A DNA stretch of 64,000 bases from Sphingomonas panni (GTDB lineage Bacteria > Pseudomonadota > Alphaproteobacteria > Sphingomonadales > Sphingomonadaceae): positions 1 through 64,000 of the forward strand of contig NZ_JAKREU010000002.1 in the NCBI RefSeq assembly GCF_022664435.1, given 5' to 3'. Of this stretch, positions 1 to 8,734 are shown piece after piece. The notes under the pieces are model-generated. The model was given only the letters and a program-made list of their open reading frames with translations, had not been told where the DNA came from and did no database searches. Made by a program: the position numbers and the translations under genes. Every line of letters begins with the position of its first letter. Position 1 is the stretch's first letter.

Positions 1-570
1 GAGCGAGGCCGGGGTCTGGGAGATTGTAGCGGTGACCTTGGCCGAGATCATGGCGGATACTGGCCACTACAGCATCGACAGCACCACGGTCCGCGCCCAC
101 GTCTCGGCGGCGGGCGGAAAAGGGGGGCTCGTCAACGCGCTCTTGGCCGTTCGCGGGGCGGGTTCACCAGTAAGCTTCACTGCCTGGCTGACGCCCTCGG
201 GCGACCGCTCGCGTTCCACCTGACGGGCGGGGAGGCGGCAGACTGCAAGGCCTATGATGCCCTGATCGTCTTACCAGAACACACGCCGAATGCGCTGCTT
301 GCCGACAAGGGCTACGATGCTGAGACCATCCGTGCCGACCTTAAGAGGCGCAACATCGAACCCGTCATCCCCGGCCGCTCAAACCGGCGGGTCAAGATCG
401 AGCATGACCGGTCGCTCTACAAGCAACGAAACCGCATCGAGCGCATGTTCGGCCACCTCAAGATCAACCGCGCCATCGCCACACGTTACGACCAGCTGGC
501 CAGCAGCTTCCTCGGCATGGTCCACCTCGCCACCGCAAGATACTGGCTCAAATTTGTCCACGCCGCCTAG
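1..570 (+). mobile_element. IS5-family insertion sequence, 3' part (5' part outside window)
   Basis: The first 570 bases carry the second half of an IS5-family (IS427-like) transposase and abut the amidohydrolase gene on the other strand. The transposase stop codon lies in the palindrome CTAG at 567-570, and reading through the same bases on the minus strand continues the amidohydrolase. CTAG and TA are known targets in this IS subgroup, so the junction is probably at that site. The left end is not in the window, so length, left inverted repeat and target duplication cannot be judged. Confidence 0.8.
2..570 (+). CDS. IS5-family transposase, C-terminal part, in two frames
   Basis: DDE transposase of the IS5 family, partial at the window edge. 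Reading from base 2 gives a segment ending in IDSTTVRAHVSAAGGKG. The rest, from about base 133 to the stop at 568-570, lies one frame back and contains ADKGYDAETIRADL and the conserved RNRIERMFGHLK block, where R and E of the catalytic Y-x2-R-x3-E-x6-K-like signature are visible. The frame changes at a run of four A and six G (118-127). IS427-group elements commonly join their two ORFs by -1 frameshifting at such runs, so this may be programmed rather than a defect. No product other than a transposase fits. Confidence 0.8.
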   Translation, partial: RGRGLGDCSGDLGRDHGGYWPLQHRQHHGPRPRLGGGRKRGARQRALGRSRGGFTSKLHCLADALGRPLAFHLTGGEAADCKAYDALIVLPEHTPNALLADKGYDAETIRADLKRRNIEPVIPGRSNRRVKIEHDRSLYKQRNRIERMFGHLKINRAIATRYDQLASSFLGMVHLATARYWLKFVHAA

Positions 571-1338
571 GGCATCATCGATGGGGACGTCACACACCGC
601 ATGTTCGAGTGCATTCGCGCCGTTCATGACCGCAATGCGGGCATCGGCAAGCTGCTGGACGTGCACGCCCACCCGCTTGCCTGTCGCTTTGGCAGCGGTC
701 AGTACGACCGCGAAGCGCTGCGGTGAGAACGCGGGTAAACTCGCGGGTCGGTCTTGCCGGGCGCCATCGTCCTGAAGCACCTTGATATAATCTGACCCGG
801 CGTCGATCCGGGCGGTCATGAACGACGCCGGATTCTCCCCAGGCGCAAGCGTCTGCGGAAGCGCTGTACCTGTGGGCATGTCGCTGAACAGTTCGAGTGG
901 ATGGCCGCCTGGTGGGGTTGCGCCGATGCCGGCCGTAAAGGTGTCGGCCTCCCCGACCTGAGCGAACGAAGTTCGTTGCTGGCGCCAATGGTCAATCGTC
1001 GCGCGATCGGCGAGCGAGTACATGTCAAAGACCGTCGTCACCCCAAAGCGTAGCGCGTCGGCTTGTGCCCCGGGGAAGACGTGGACGTGGCCGTCGATCA
1101 GGCCGGGGATAAGTACCCGGCCGCGCGCCTCGATCAGTTCGATGCCGCTCGGTGCTGCCACCCGCCGGGCAACGGCGACGATACGCCCATCCCGAACCAA
1201 CACATCCCTCACGCCCAGCATCCGTGTGCCGTCGAACACGCGGGCTCCGCGAATAAGAACGCTGCCATCTCGGGCCTGGGCTGAAGTTGCCGCCATCGCC
1301 GCCGCCACCGTCAACGCCAGATATGCCCCAAGTCTCAT
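571..1338 (-). pseudogene. Amidohydrolase, 3' end lost to the IS5 element
   Basis: Metal-dependent amidohydrolase (imidazolonepropionase/prolidase-like superfamily) with a Sec signal peptide at residues 1-21 (MRLGAYLALTVAAAMAATSA). It was probably an exported hydrolase. The N-terminal beta-sandwich is followed by LIDGHVHVF, the HxH metal site at about residues 61-69, and by GVTTVFDM. The start at 1338 is chosen because GGGAGG lies 6 bases upstream and the signal peptide begins there. About 256 residues remain; the family normally has 400 or more, and the later metal ligands and the catalytic Asp are missing because the sequence runs into the IS element. The longer minus-strand frame into the IS is an artefact. 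It follows the two-component genes at a 100-base distance. Confidence 0.8.
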
Positions 1339-1438
1339 GTCGACCTCCCAAGTTCCATCGGCGCTAAGGAAATGGGCGGTGAGATGCGGGCAAGTGTCGT
1401 GGCCTGACCAGTGCAGCTGGCGCCGTCGATCGTGCCAG

Positions 1439-2152
1439 CTAGCGTCGTGCTGTGGCCATACGCGCCTCAAGCATAGAGCGATAGGAGCGGCTGAGCGGCA
1501 CGATCGCGCCATTGGAGAGCCGGATATCGCCGTCGCCGTTGCGCCGGTCAGCGATTGCCGCGATCCGGTCGACCCGGATCAATGCCGAGCGATGGACCCG
1601 GACGAACGCGGGTCCAAGGCGATCAAGCAGATCGGTAATCGGCGTCCGTAACAGATGCACTTCACCACCCGCATGGATGCACAGGTAGTGGCCTGCAGCA
1701 TCGACCCGCTCGATCGCATCAAGCGCCACGAAGATGGTGCGCCCACCGTCGCGTATTTCCAGGTGCGCCGGGACCGTCGCTTCTTTCGCTGGCGGATGAA
1801 GGAGCCGCCGCACGCGGGCAAGCGCGCGACCCACGTCCGCCGGTGTGGCTGGTTTTAGCAGATAGTCGATCGCTGCCACGCCGAACGCGGGCAGCGCGTG
1901 CTCGGGAAAGGCGGTGAGGAAGACGAGCGCCGGGCGCGGCTCGCGCAGGCGCTCGGCAAGCATCAATCCGGTGCCATCGGGCAGCTCAACGTCGAGGAAG
2001 GCTAGGTCCGGGTGCATCACCTCCGCCTTGGCTAGCCCTTCTTGCAGCGTCGACGCCTCTGCGATCACTTCGACGTCGTCATGCGCCGCTAGCAAGCGGC
2101 AAAGTCCCGCCCGCGCAAGCGGCACGTCCTCAACGATTAGCGTACGGATCAC
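1439..2152 (-). CDS. LytTR-family response regulator
   Basis: DNA-binding response regulator of 237 residues. Residues 1-120 form a receiver domain with the acidic pair E8/D9, phosphoacceptor D54 in FLDVELPDG, the T/S position in FLTAF and K in YLLKPA. Residues about 135-235 form a LytTR DNA-binding domain (VDAAGHYLCIH, FVRVHRSALIRVDRI, LSRSYR). The start codon overlaps the stop of the upstream histidine kinase gene by 4 bases, so the two are translationally coupled and form a LytS/LytR-type pair. Regulators of this class usually control exported proteins or transporters. The nearby ABC transporter/peptidase block is a plausible but unproven target. Confidence 0.93.
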   Translation of the reverse strand: MIRTLIVEDVPLARAGLCRLLAAHDDVEVIAEASTLQEGLAKAEVMHPDLAFLDVELPDGTGLMLAERLREPRPALVFLTAFPEHALPAFGVAAIDYLLKPATPADVGRALARVRRLLHPPAKEATVPAHLEIRDGGRTIFVALDAIERVDAAGHYLCIHAGGEVHLLRTPITDLLDRLGPAFVRVHRSALIRVDRIAAIADRRNGDGDIRLSNGAIVPLSRSYRSMLEARMATARR

Positions 2153-3213
2153 GACGCCAGTCTGCCATCGACATAAGGCATGTCGATGCGCACCACAAAG
2201 CGATCTGCACGACGATCCACCGTCATCGTTCCAGACCCATCATTCCACGCCGTCAATCGCTCGCGGACCCCCGCCAACCCCGAGCCAAGGCCACGCGAGG
2301 ACAGTTTTGCATCCGCGATCGCGTTCGCGATTTCGATAACAAGCCGCCCATCGTCAACATTGCCTGTAATCGTCAGCCCGCCGCTTTCGGCTATACGACC
2401 CAATCCATGCACAAATGCGTTTTCAGCCAACGGCTGCAGGATCAAGGCAGGCACCCGTGCCGTCCAGGCTTTGTCCGACATCGTCATGCGTACATCCAAC
2501 TCAGCGGGCAGCAGCAACCGATGCAGTTCGATATGATCCTTGGTGAGCGCAACCTCCTCGGCCAAGGTCGCCTCCTCCGCGTCGTTCGCCAGTGTTGTGC
2601 GGAGCACGTCCGCCAAACGCGCAATCGCATTCTGTGCCGCAGTGGCGTCACGATGGGCAAGCTCGGCGACTGCGCCCAGAGCATTGAAGAGGAAGTGCGG
2701 GTTGATCTGCGCACGCAACGTTTCGAGGCGCGCCCTTGCAAGCATCCGTTCCCGGTGGCGCGTCCGCTCTACCCAGACGAGCGTCTGCCCGACGCCGACG
2801 ACTGCACAGTAAACTGGCACCGAGAAGAACGACGTGATCGCAACACCGGTCGCCAGTTGGACTATCGACGACGGTGCTCGACTGCCCAAAGCCAATTCAA
2901 GAACCACTTCGAGGCACAGACCTACCGCGGTGATTGTCGGAATGACGATGATCCCGGCCAGACCGAGGAGCGGGAGCGACCGCGCCGTTCGGCCGGGTAT
3001 CAGCGGCAACCCTGCGCTGAGACGCAGCAACGTCGGCGTCGACAACGCCCAAGGCAGGAAGAACACGGCCATCGCGCAGAGCGTCTCGGGCAGCGACGCA
3101 CTCTGTCCTTGTGTAGCGCCAACTAACCAGACCGCCGGGGTATAGGCGAACGCGACGACTGCCCAGCCCGCCGCAATCGTCCGCTTTGCGGGCATGAGAC
3201 CTGCCGATAACAT
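2149..3213 (-). CDS. LytS-like sensor histidine kinase (His_kinase/HATPase_c)
   Basis: Membrane sensor kinase partnered with the LytTR regulator immediately downstream. Four hydrophobic segments fill about the first 150 residues. They are followed by the His_kinase (PF06580-type) phosphoacceptor block LRAQINPHFLFNAL and a HATPase domain with LILQPLAENAFVHG (N box) and GSGLAGVRERL (G box). The longest frame begins at 3426, but its first 70 residues are Arg-rich and not membrane-like, so an ATG at 3213 or 3195 is more likely. The 3195 ATG has AGG five bases upstream. No periplasmic sensor domain is visible, so the signal is probably sensed within the membrane segments. Confidence 0.9.
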   Translation of the reverse strand: MLSAGLMPAKRTIAAGWAVVAFAYTPAVWLVGATQGQSASLPETLCAMAVFFLPWALSTPTLLRLSAGLPLIPGRTARSLPLLGLAGIIVIPTITAVGLCLEVVLELALGSRAPSSIVQLATGVAITSFFSVPVYCAVVGVGQTLVWVERTRHRERMLARARLETLRAQINPHFLFNALGAVAELAHRDATAAQNAIARLADVLRTTLANDAEEATLAEEVALTKDHIELHRLLLPAELDVRMTMSDKAWTARVPALILQPLAENAFVHGLGRIAESGGLTITGNVDDGRLVIEIANAIADAKLSSRGLGSGLAGVRERLTAWNDGSGTMTVDRRADRFVVRIDMPYVDGRLAS

Positions 3214-3482
3214 TCCGTCGCATACGCCTCTTAGTGAATCATCGCTAAAGCTAGTGCGACGCGCCTTCACTGCGCAACGATAGCCTGTCAGCATGGCTGT
3301 TCCACAGCGGCTGCCCCGACCCAGTTGCGGACGCTCAGGGCGCCGATGACGCTCCCCGTAAGCAGACGATCGTTCACAACGCCGTCCAAGACCTCCCATT
3401 GCGGGAACAAGTTGGGAACTAATCAACTAATAGACGATTTAGGACTGTGCACCACTAGATGGTGTTTGCTTGGAGCCAAACG

Positions 3483-3620
3483 ATGGCGAAGAACGAGCAT
3501 ACGAGCGAGAAGGCCGGCAAGGCAGCCTCCAAGGTCCTGAAGGACGGTCGAACCGGCAAGGACTCGAAGACAGCCGCTGGATCGGCTTTGTCTCAACGCC
3601 CCGACAAAAAGAAGAAGTAA
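3483..3620 (+). CDS. Small basic lysine-rich protein, 45 aa
   Basis: A 45-codon ORF beginning MAKNEHTSEKAGKAAS and ending in a KKKK tail, preceded by GGAG 6 bases before the ATG and followed by a perfect hairpin. Short proteins of this style (an MAKN-xx-TS start, a GSALSQ/T motif before a lysine tail) are widespread in sphingomonads and other alphaproteobacteria and are usually annotated as hypothetical. The composition suggests a nucleic-acid-associated or ribosome-associated protein, which is inference only. It is a single-gene unit between the divergent kinase gene and the ABC transporter genes. Confidence 0.7.
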   Translation: MAKNEHTSEKAGKAASKVLKDGRTGKDSKTAAGSALSQRPDKKKK

Positions 3621-3626
3621 TTGATG

Positions 3627-3648
3627 GGGGCCGGTCGGTACCGGCCCC
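3627..3648 (+). terminator. Perfect 9-bp hairpin after the small basic gene
   Basis: GGGGCCGGT, a 4-base loop, then ACCGGCCCC. It starts 6 bases after the stop codon of the small basic protein. There is no clear T-run, so it may be a weak terminator or an mRNA 3'-end stabiliser. Confidence 0.55.
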
Positions 3649-3678
3649 ACCCATCTGGCACGGGTATTAGCCAGCTGA

Positions 3679-3740
3679 GACTCAGAAGCGGTCATGCGAG
3701 GCCCGTTGTCGTATCCCTAACATCGTCCATTCGTTCATCT
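3679..3740 (+). repeat. R1 intergenic repeat, copy 1
   Basis: About 60 bases starting GACTCAGAAGCGGTCATGCG and ending CCATTCGTTCATCT. The end matches the other R1 copies and the start is closest to the copy at 15275. It lies in the 280-base gap before the ABC ATPase gene, which otherwise shows no gene. Confidence 0.6.
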
Positions 3741-3902
3741 CACTTGAGCGACCAGCGGGGATAAATGGATTATGGCTGTAGCCGCGCCAAACCGACCCAA
3801 AGGAAACCCATGGGACCGATCGTTTATCGATAAATGGTGATTTACATCACAAATACACCGTGTCACCTTTAAGCAGCTTGATCGCTGAGGGGGGCGGTTC
3901 GC

Positions 3903-4781
3903 ATGCTGCAAATTGAACGACTGACTCATGTCTATGGCAATGGGACGAGGGCGCTTGACGACGTAACGCTGACGATCCCGCCCGGGATGTTCGGGCTCCT
4001 CGGCCCTAACGGTGCGGGCAAGTCGACGCTGATGCGCACCATCGCGACGCTGCAGACGCCGACGTCGGGTAGCATCACGTTCGACGGCATCGACGTAATC
4101 CGCCAGCCCGAGCTGCTGCGCCGGACCCTGGGATATCTGCCGCAGGATTTCGACGTCTATCCGCGCGTATCAGCCTACGACATGCTCGACCACATGGCGG
4201 TGCTGAAGGGCATTGCCGGACGGGCCGACCGCAAGGAGACGGTCGAGGCGCTGCTGAACCAAGTCAACCTGTGGTCGGTGCGCAAGAAGGCGCTGGCAGG
4301 CTTTTCGGGAGGCATGCGTCAGCGGTTCGGCATCGCGCAGGCGCTGATCGGCAATCCGCATCTGATCATCGTCGATGAGCCGACCGCAGGCCTCGACCCC
4401 GAAGAACGCAACCGCTTCCTCAACTTGCTTGCGGAAATCGGCGACAATGTCGTTGTGATCCTGTCGACGCATATCGTCGAGGACGTCGCCGACCTGTGCC
4501 CGCGGATGGCGGTGCTGGCGAGCGGGCGGATCCTGCTGGAAGGACCGCCGCTCGGCCTGATCGCAGCAACCCGTGGGCAGGTATGGCAGAAAACGATCGC
4601 GCGTGACGAACTGGACGCGCATCGCGAACGGTATCGGGTGATCTCGACGCGGCTGTTCGCCGGACGGACGATCATTCACGTCATGGCCGAAGCATCGCCG
4701 GGCGACGGCTTCGAGCCGGTCGATGGTGGTCTGGAGGACGTGTACTTCTCGACGCTCGACGCCTCGCGTCGCGCCGCCTGA
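3903..4781 (+). CDS. ABC transporter ATP-binding protein
   Basis: ATPase subunit of an ABC-2-type exporter, 292 residues. Walker A GPNGAGKST is at residues 34-42, then the Q loop (GYLPQDF), the signature FSGGMRQR, Walker B LIIVDEPTAGLDP and the switch His in STHIVED. A C-terminal extension of about 70 residues follows. The ATG at 3903 is preceded by a GAGGGGGG tract about 8 bases upstream. The permease gene starts 11 bases after its stop, so the two are one unit. It presumably powers the permease/M1 peptidase fusion encoded next. Confidence 0.95.
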   Translation: MLQIERLTHVYGNGTRALDDVTLTIPPGMFGLLGPNGAGKSTLMRTIATLQTPTSGSITFDGIDVIRQPELLRRTLGYLPQDFDVYPRVSAYDMLDHMAVLKGIAGRADRKETVEALLNQVNLWSVRKKALAGFSGGMRQRFGIAQALIGNPHLIIVDEPTAGLDPEERNRFLNLLAEIGDNVVVILSTHIVEDVADLCPRMAVLASGRILLEGPPLGLIAATRGQVWQKTIARDELDAHRERYRVISTRLFAGRTIIHVMAEASPGDGFEPVDGGLEDVYFSTLDASRRAA

Positions 4782-4792
4782 GGGGGCCGCCC

Positions 4793-7700
4793 ATGTTCGC
4801 CGGCATCCTCGGCTTCGAATGGCGATACCAGCTGCGCAACCCAGTGTTCTGGGTCGCGGTCGTCATCTTCTTCCTGCTCGCGTTCGGCGCGACCACCGTG
4901 GACCAGATCCAGATTGGATCGGGCGGTAACGTCCATAAGAATGCGCCGTTCGCCATCGCGCAGATGATGCAAATCCTGACGCTGTTCTACATGTTCGTCG
5001 CCACCGCGTTCGTTGCAAACGTGGTGGTACGCGACGACGATACCGGTTTCGGCCCGATCGTGCGCGCGACCCGCGTCACCAAGGGCGCCTATCTCTTCGG
5101 GCGTTTCGGCGGTGCGTTCCTGGCAGCGGCGATGGGCTTCCTGGCGGTGCCGCTTGGGGTGTTGATCGGCAGCGTCATGCCCTGGGTCGATGCCGAAACG
5201 CTGGGGCCGAACAATCCGGCTTATTATCTGTCGGCCTATCTGTGGTTGGCGGTGCCCAACATTTTGCTGACGTCGGCGCTGTTCTTCGCACTGGCGACCG
5301 TGACGCGGTCGATGATGGCGACATATGTCGGCGTCGTCGCGTTCCTGATCCTGTTTACGGTGGCGAGCGTCGTCTTGGACAAGAACCCGGCGTACGAGTT
5401 GTGGGGCGCGTATGGCGAGCCGTTGGGACTCGGCGCGACGAGCTATCTGACGAAATACTGGACCGCAGCCGACCGGAACGCGATGACGATCCCGATCACC
5501 GGGATGCTGCTATGGAACCGGCTGCTGTCGCTGACCCTGTCGGTGGCGGCGCTGGGCATCGCCTATGCGACGTTCCGGTTTGCGACCAAGCCATCGAAGA
5601 AGGCGCGCAAGGCGGAAGCGCTGGCCGAACGCGCCGAGGCACCGGTGACGGTAGGCCGTGCCGGCAACTTGCCGGAGCCGCACTACGACCGCCAGACGGC
5701 ATGGGCGCAGCTAGTAGCGCGCACCCGACTAGAGATGATCCAGGTGTTCCGCAGCCCCGCCTATGCGGTGTTGCTGGCGCTGGGCCTGTTCAACTCTATG
5801 GCGGCGCTGATCGATCTGGGCGAGGTGTTCGGAACGCCGGTGCTGCCGGTGACCCGCGTGGTCATCAAACTGCTCGAAGGTTCGTTCTCGATCATTCCGG
5901 TGATCGTCGCGATCTATTATGCCGGCGAATTGGTCTGGCGCGAGCGCGAGCGCAAGACGCACGAGATCATCGACGCGAGCGCGATTCCCGACTGGGCGTT
6001 CGTGCTGCCAAAGATGCTGGCGGTGACGCTGGTGCTGTTCTCCACGCTGCTGGTCAGCGTCGCAGGCGCGATGCTGATGCAGCTGTTCCACGGCTACACG
6101 CACTTCGAGATCGGCAAGTATCTGCTGTGGTATGTGCTGCCCGAAACGGTGGACTACACCCTGCTCGCAGTGCTGGCGGTGTTCGTCCAGGCGTTGAGCC
6201 CGCACAAGTTCGTCGGTTGGGCAGTCATGGTCCTCTATATCGTCGCGCGGACGACGCTGGGGCAGATGGGCTTCGGCGATGTGCTGTACAACTACGCATC
6301 CGGCCCGAGGGTGCCGCTGTCCGACATGAACGGACAGGGCCAATTCTGGATCGGCGCATGGTGGCTGCGCTTCTACTGGTCGGCGTTTGCGGTCGTGCTC
6401 GTGGTCCTCGCCCATGCACTCTGGCGGCGCGGGACCGAGACGCGATTGCGACCGAGGTTGGCGCGACTTCCGCGGCGGTTGAAAGGCGGTGCGGGCGTCA
6501 TCGGCGGATCGGCGCTGGCGGCGTTCGCGGCAGCCGGCGCCTATATCTACACCAACACGCATGTCTGGAACGAGTATCGCACGCCGGTGTCGGATGACGA
6601 GTTCGCCGCCGCTTACGAAAAGACGTTGCTGCCGTTCGAAAACGTACCGCAACCGTCGGTCGAGGCTGTGAAGGTCGCGGTCGATCTGCGGCCCGAGCAG
6701 CCAGGACTGACGGCGGCGGGGCAGATGGTGCTGGTGAACCGTACCGGTCGGCCGCTCGACCGGATAGATGTCCGGTTGGGGGATCGCCAGACGAAGCTGG
6801 TATCCGTCGCCATTCCGGGAGCCCGGGTCGAAAAGGAGTTTCTGCGCTTTCAATATCGTATCTATCGCCTGGCCACCCCCTTGGCACCGGGGGCGACGAC
6901 GACGCTGAATTTCCGTACCGAGCGGCGCCAACGCGGCTTCACCAACAGCGGCGGTGACACCCGCGTCGTCACCAACGGCACTTTCGTCAACAACGGCGAG
7001 TTCGCGCCGGTCATTGGCATGGACCGGCAGGAGCTGCTGCAGGATCGCGCCAAGCGGCGCAAATACGGCCTGCCGTCCGAACTGCGCCCGCCGAAGCTGG
7101 AGGATCTGGCCGGCACACGGTTCAGCGCGTTCCATGTCGGTTGGGTGAAGACCGACATCACCGTATCGACCGACGCCGACCAGACGCCGATCGCGCCGGG
7201 CGAGCGGGTGGCGGACACGACGGCGAACGGGCGGCGTACCGCCAGGTTCGTCACCGCGGCACCGATCCTGAACTTCTATTCAATCCAGTCCGGGCGCTAT
7301 GTTGAGAAGCACCGGATGCACAACGGCATCGACCTGGTCGTCTATTACGATCCTCGGCACGGTGCCAATGTCGACCGGATGCTGGCAGCGTTCGCGCACG
7401 GGCTCGACCTGTATCAGCCCGCTTTCGGTCCCTATCAGTTCAAGTCGGCGCGGATCATCGAATTTCCCGACTATGCGCAGTTCGCACAGGCGTTCGCGGG
7501 AACAATGCCCTACTCGGAGGGTATCGGGTTTATCGCCGACCTCTCCGATCCCGACAAGATCGACTATGTCAGCTATGTCGCGGCGCATGAGCTTGGACAC
7601 CAGTGGTGGGCGCACCAGGTGATCACCTCGGACAATCAGGGCGCTACGATGGGGATCGAGACGCTCGCGCAATATTCGGCGCTGATGGTGATGGAGCATC

Positions 7701-8374
7701 TGTACGGGCGCGACCAGATCCGGCGGTTCCTGAAGTATGAGCTGGATCGCTACCTGCGCAGCCGCGGTGGGGAAGTGATCGAGGAGTTGCCGCTCTTCCG
7801 CGTGGAGAACCAGCAGTATATCCATTATCGCAAGGGCAGTCTGGCGATGTACCGGCTGAAGGACGAGTTGGGCGAGGCGCGGGTCAATGCGGCGCTGAAG
7901 CGCTATGACCAGCGGTTCCGCTTTGCCGGGCCGCCCTACCCGCGCAGCCTCGACCTGATCGCAGAGTTCCGGCGCCGGGCGAGCCCGGCGGAGAATGCGC
8001 TGATTACCGACCTGTTCCAACGCATTACGTTGTACGACATCAAGACGACCGGGGCGGTGGTAACGCGATTGTCGAACGATCGATACAGGACGACGCTGAC
8101 CATCGACGCGCACAAGCTGTATGCGGACGGGCGCGGCAAGGAGCGCGAAGCCCCGATGTCGGAGACTGCCGAATTCGGCGCGTTCGCGGCGATGCCCGGG
8201 CGCGGCGCGTTCGTGGCGAAGGACGTGCTGGCGCTACAGCGGTTGCCGATCCGGTCGGGCCGGCAGAATGTGGTGCTGGAAACAGCGACACGGCCGGCGT
8301 TCGCGGGGGCGGACCCGTATAATGTGCGGATCGACCGGAATTCCGATGATAACGTCGTGGCGGTAACGGAGTGA
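4793..8374 (+). CDS. ABC-2 permease fused to an M1-family aminopeptidase
   Basis: A 1193-residue fusion. Residues 1 to about 600 form an ABC-2 permease with two sets of about six membrane helices separated by a soluble linker. Residues about 640-1190 form a gluzincin M1 peptidase domain with H932-E-L-G-H936 followed by the third zinc ligand E956 (GIETLAQYSALMVME). The spacing of 19 residues between H936 and E956 is one longer than in classical M1 enzymes, but I believe it is normal for this transporter-fused subfamily. The sole predicted TM helix between the two parts (about residues 570-590) would place the peptidase in the periplasm, which is inference. It works with the ATPase encoded 11 bases upstream. 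The substrate is unknown; a peptide is the natural guess. Confidence 0.93.
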   Translation: MFAGILGFEWRYQLRNPVFWVAVVIFFLLAFGATTVDQIQIGSGGNVHKNAPFAIAQMMQILTLFYMFVATAFVANVVVRDDDTGFGPIVRATRVTKGAYLFGRFGGAFLAAAMGFLAVPLGVLIGSVMPWVDAETLGPNNPAYYLSAYLWLAVPNILLTSALFFALATVTRSMMATYVGVVAFLILFTVASVVLDKNPAYELWGAYGEPLGLGATSYLTKYWTAADRNAMTIPITGMLLWNRLLSLTLSVAALGIAYATFRFATKPSKKARKAEALAERAEAPVTVGRAGNLPEPHYDRQTAWAQLVARTRLEMIQVFRSPAYAVLLALGLFNSMAALIDLGEVFGTPVLPVTRVVIKLLEGSFSIIPVIVAIYYAGELVWRERERKTHEIIDASAIPDWAFVLPKMLAVTLVLFSTLLVSVAGAMLMQLFHGYTHFEIGKYLLWYVLPETVDYTLLAVLAVFVQALSPHKFVGWAVMVLYIVARTTLGQMGFGDVLYNYASGPRVPLSDMNGQGQFWIGAWWLRFYWSAFAVVLVVLAHALWRRGTETRLRPRLARLPRRLKGGAGVIGGSALAAFAAAGAYIYTNTHVWNEYRTPVSDDEFAAAYEKTLLPFENVPQPSVEAVKVAVDLRPEQPGLTAAGQMVLVNRTGRPLDRIDVRLGDRQTKLVSVAIPGARVEKEFLRFQYRIYRLATPLAPGATTTLNFRTERRQRGFTNSGGDTRVVTNGTFVNNGEFAPVIGMDRQELLQDRAKRRKYGLPSELRPPKLEDLAGTRFSAFHVGWVKTDITVSTDADQTPIAPGERVADTTANGRRTARFVTAAPILNFYSIQSGRYVEKHRMHNGIDLVVYYDPRHGANVDRMLAAFAHGLDLYQPAFGPYQFKSARIIEFPDYAQFAQAFAGTMPYSEGIGFIADLSDPDKIDYVSYVAAHELGHQWWAHQVITSDNQGATMGIETLAQYSALMVMEHLYGRDQIRRFLKYELDRYLRSRGGEVIEELPLFRVENQQYIHYRKGSLAMYRLKDELGEARVNAALKRYDQRFRFAGPPYPRSLDLIAEFRRRASPAENALITDLFQRITLYDIKTTGAVVTRLSNDRYRTTLTIDAHKLYADGRGKEREAPMSETAEFGAFAAMPGRGAFVAKDVLALQRLPIRSGRQNVVLETATRPAFAGADPYNVRIDRNSDDNVVAVTE

Positions 8375-8541
8375 CGTTCCGCGATTGCACTATCTCGCTC
8401 TGCTCCCTCTTCCAAAATTGAAGGTGGCCGATGACGCGCCAAGCCGCAAAAGCAAGAACCGCATCGCAGCAACCGCTTCCCAACGGCGCCATCCGGACGT
8501 CAGAATTTACCCTGATCGATCGACGGTCGCTCTGATGCTTT

Positions 8542-8600
8542 GACCCATGTGCGGACATTCGTAAGGCGCCGTTGCAATGCCGAGAACGGACGTTTGTTCA
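8542..8600 (+). repeat. R1 intergenic repeat, copy 2
   Basis: Begins GACCCATGTGCGGACATTCG and ends CGTTTGTTCA. It is the only recognisable element in the 360-base gap between the permease/peptidase gene and the S9 peptidase gene. Confidence 0.6.
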
Positions 8601-8734
8601 GGGATTCGTCTAACCCCACGAGCACCTTCCAAACTGCCGCCTTTCAGCATCTTTTTGGGGCGAGGGGATGCATTCGAGATCGATCCGCCACGGAACCCTT
8701 TGAGTTCGTGATCGAGATGGTTGAAGGTTAGCGT

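Noticed and set aside
5242..6597. 451-codon plus-strand frame inside the permease/peptidase gene
   Set aside because: Arg/Gly/Asp-rich shadow of the real gene in another frame; no domain, no ribosome site.
5729..7135. 468-codon minus-strand frame opposite the permease/peptidase gene
   Set aside because: His/Gln/Arg-rich antisense shadow typical of GC-rich DNA.
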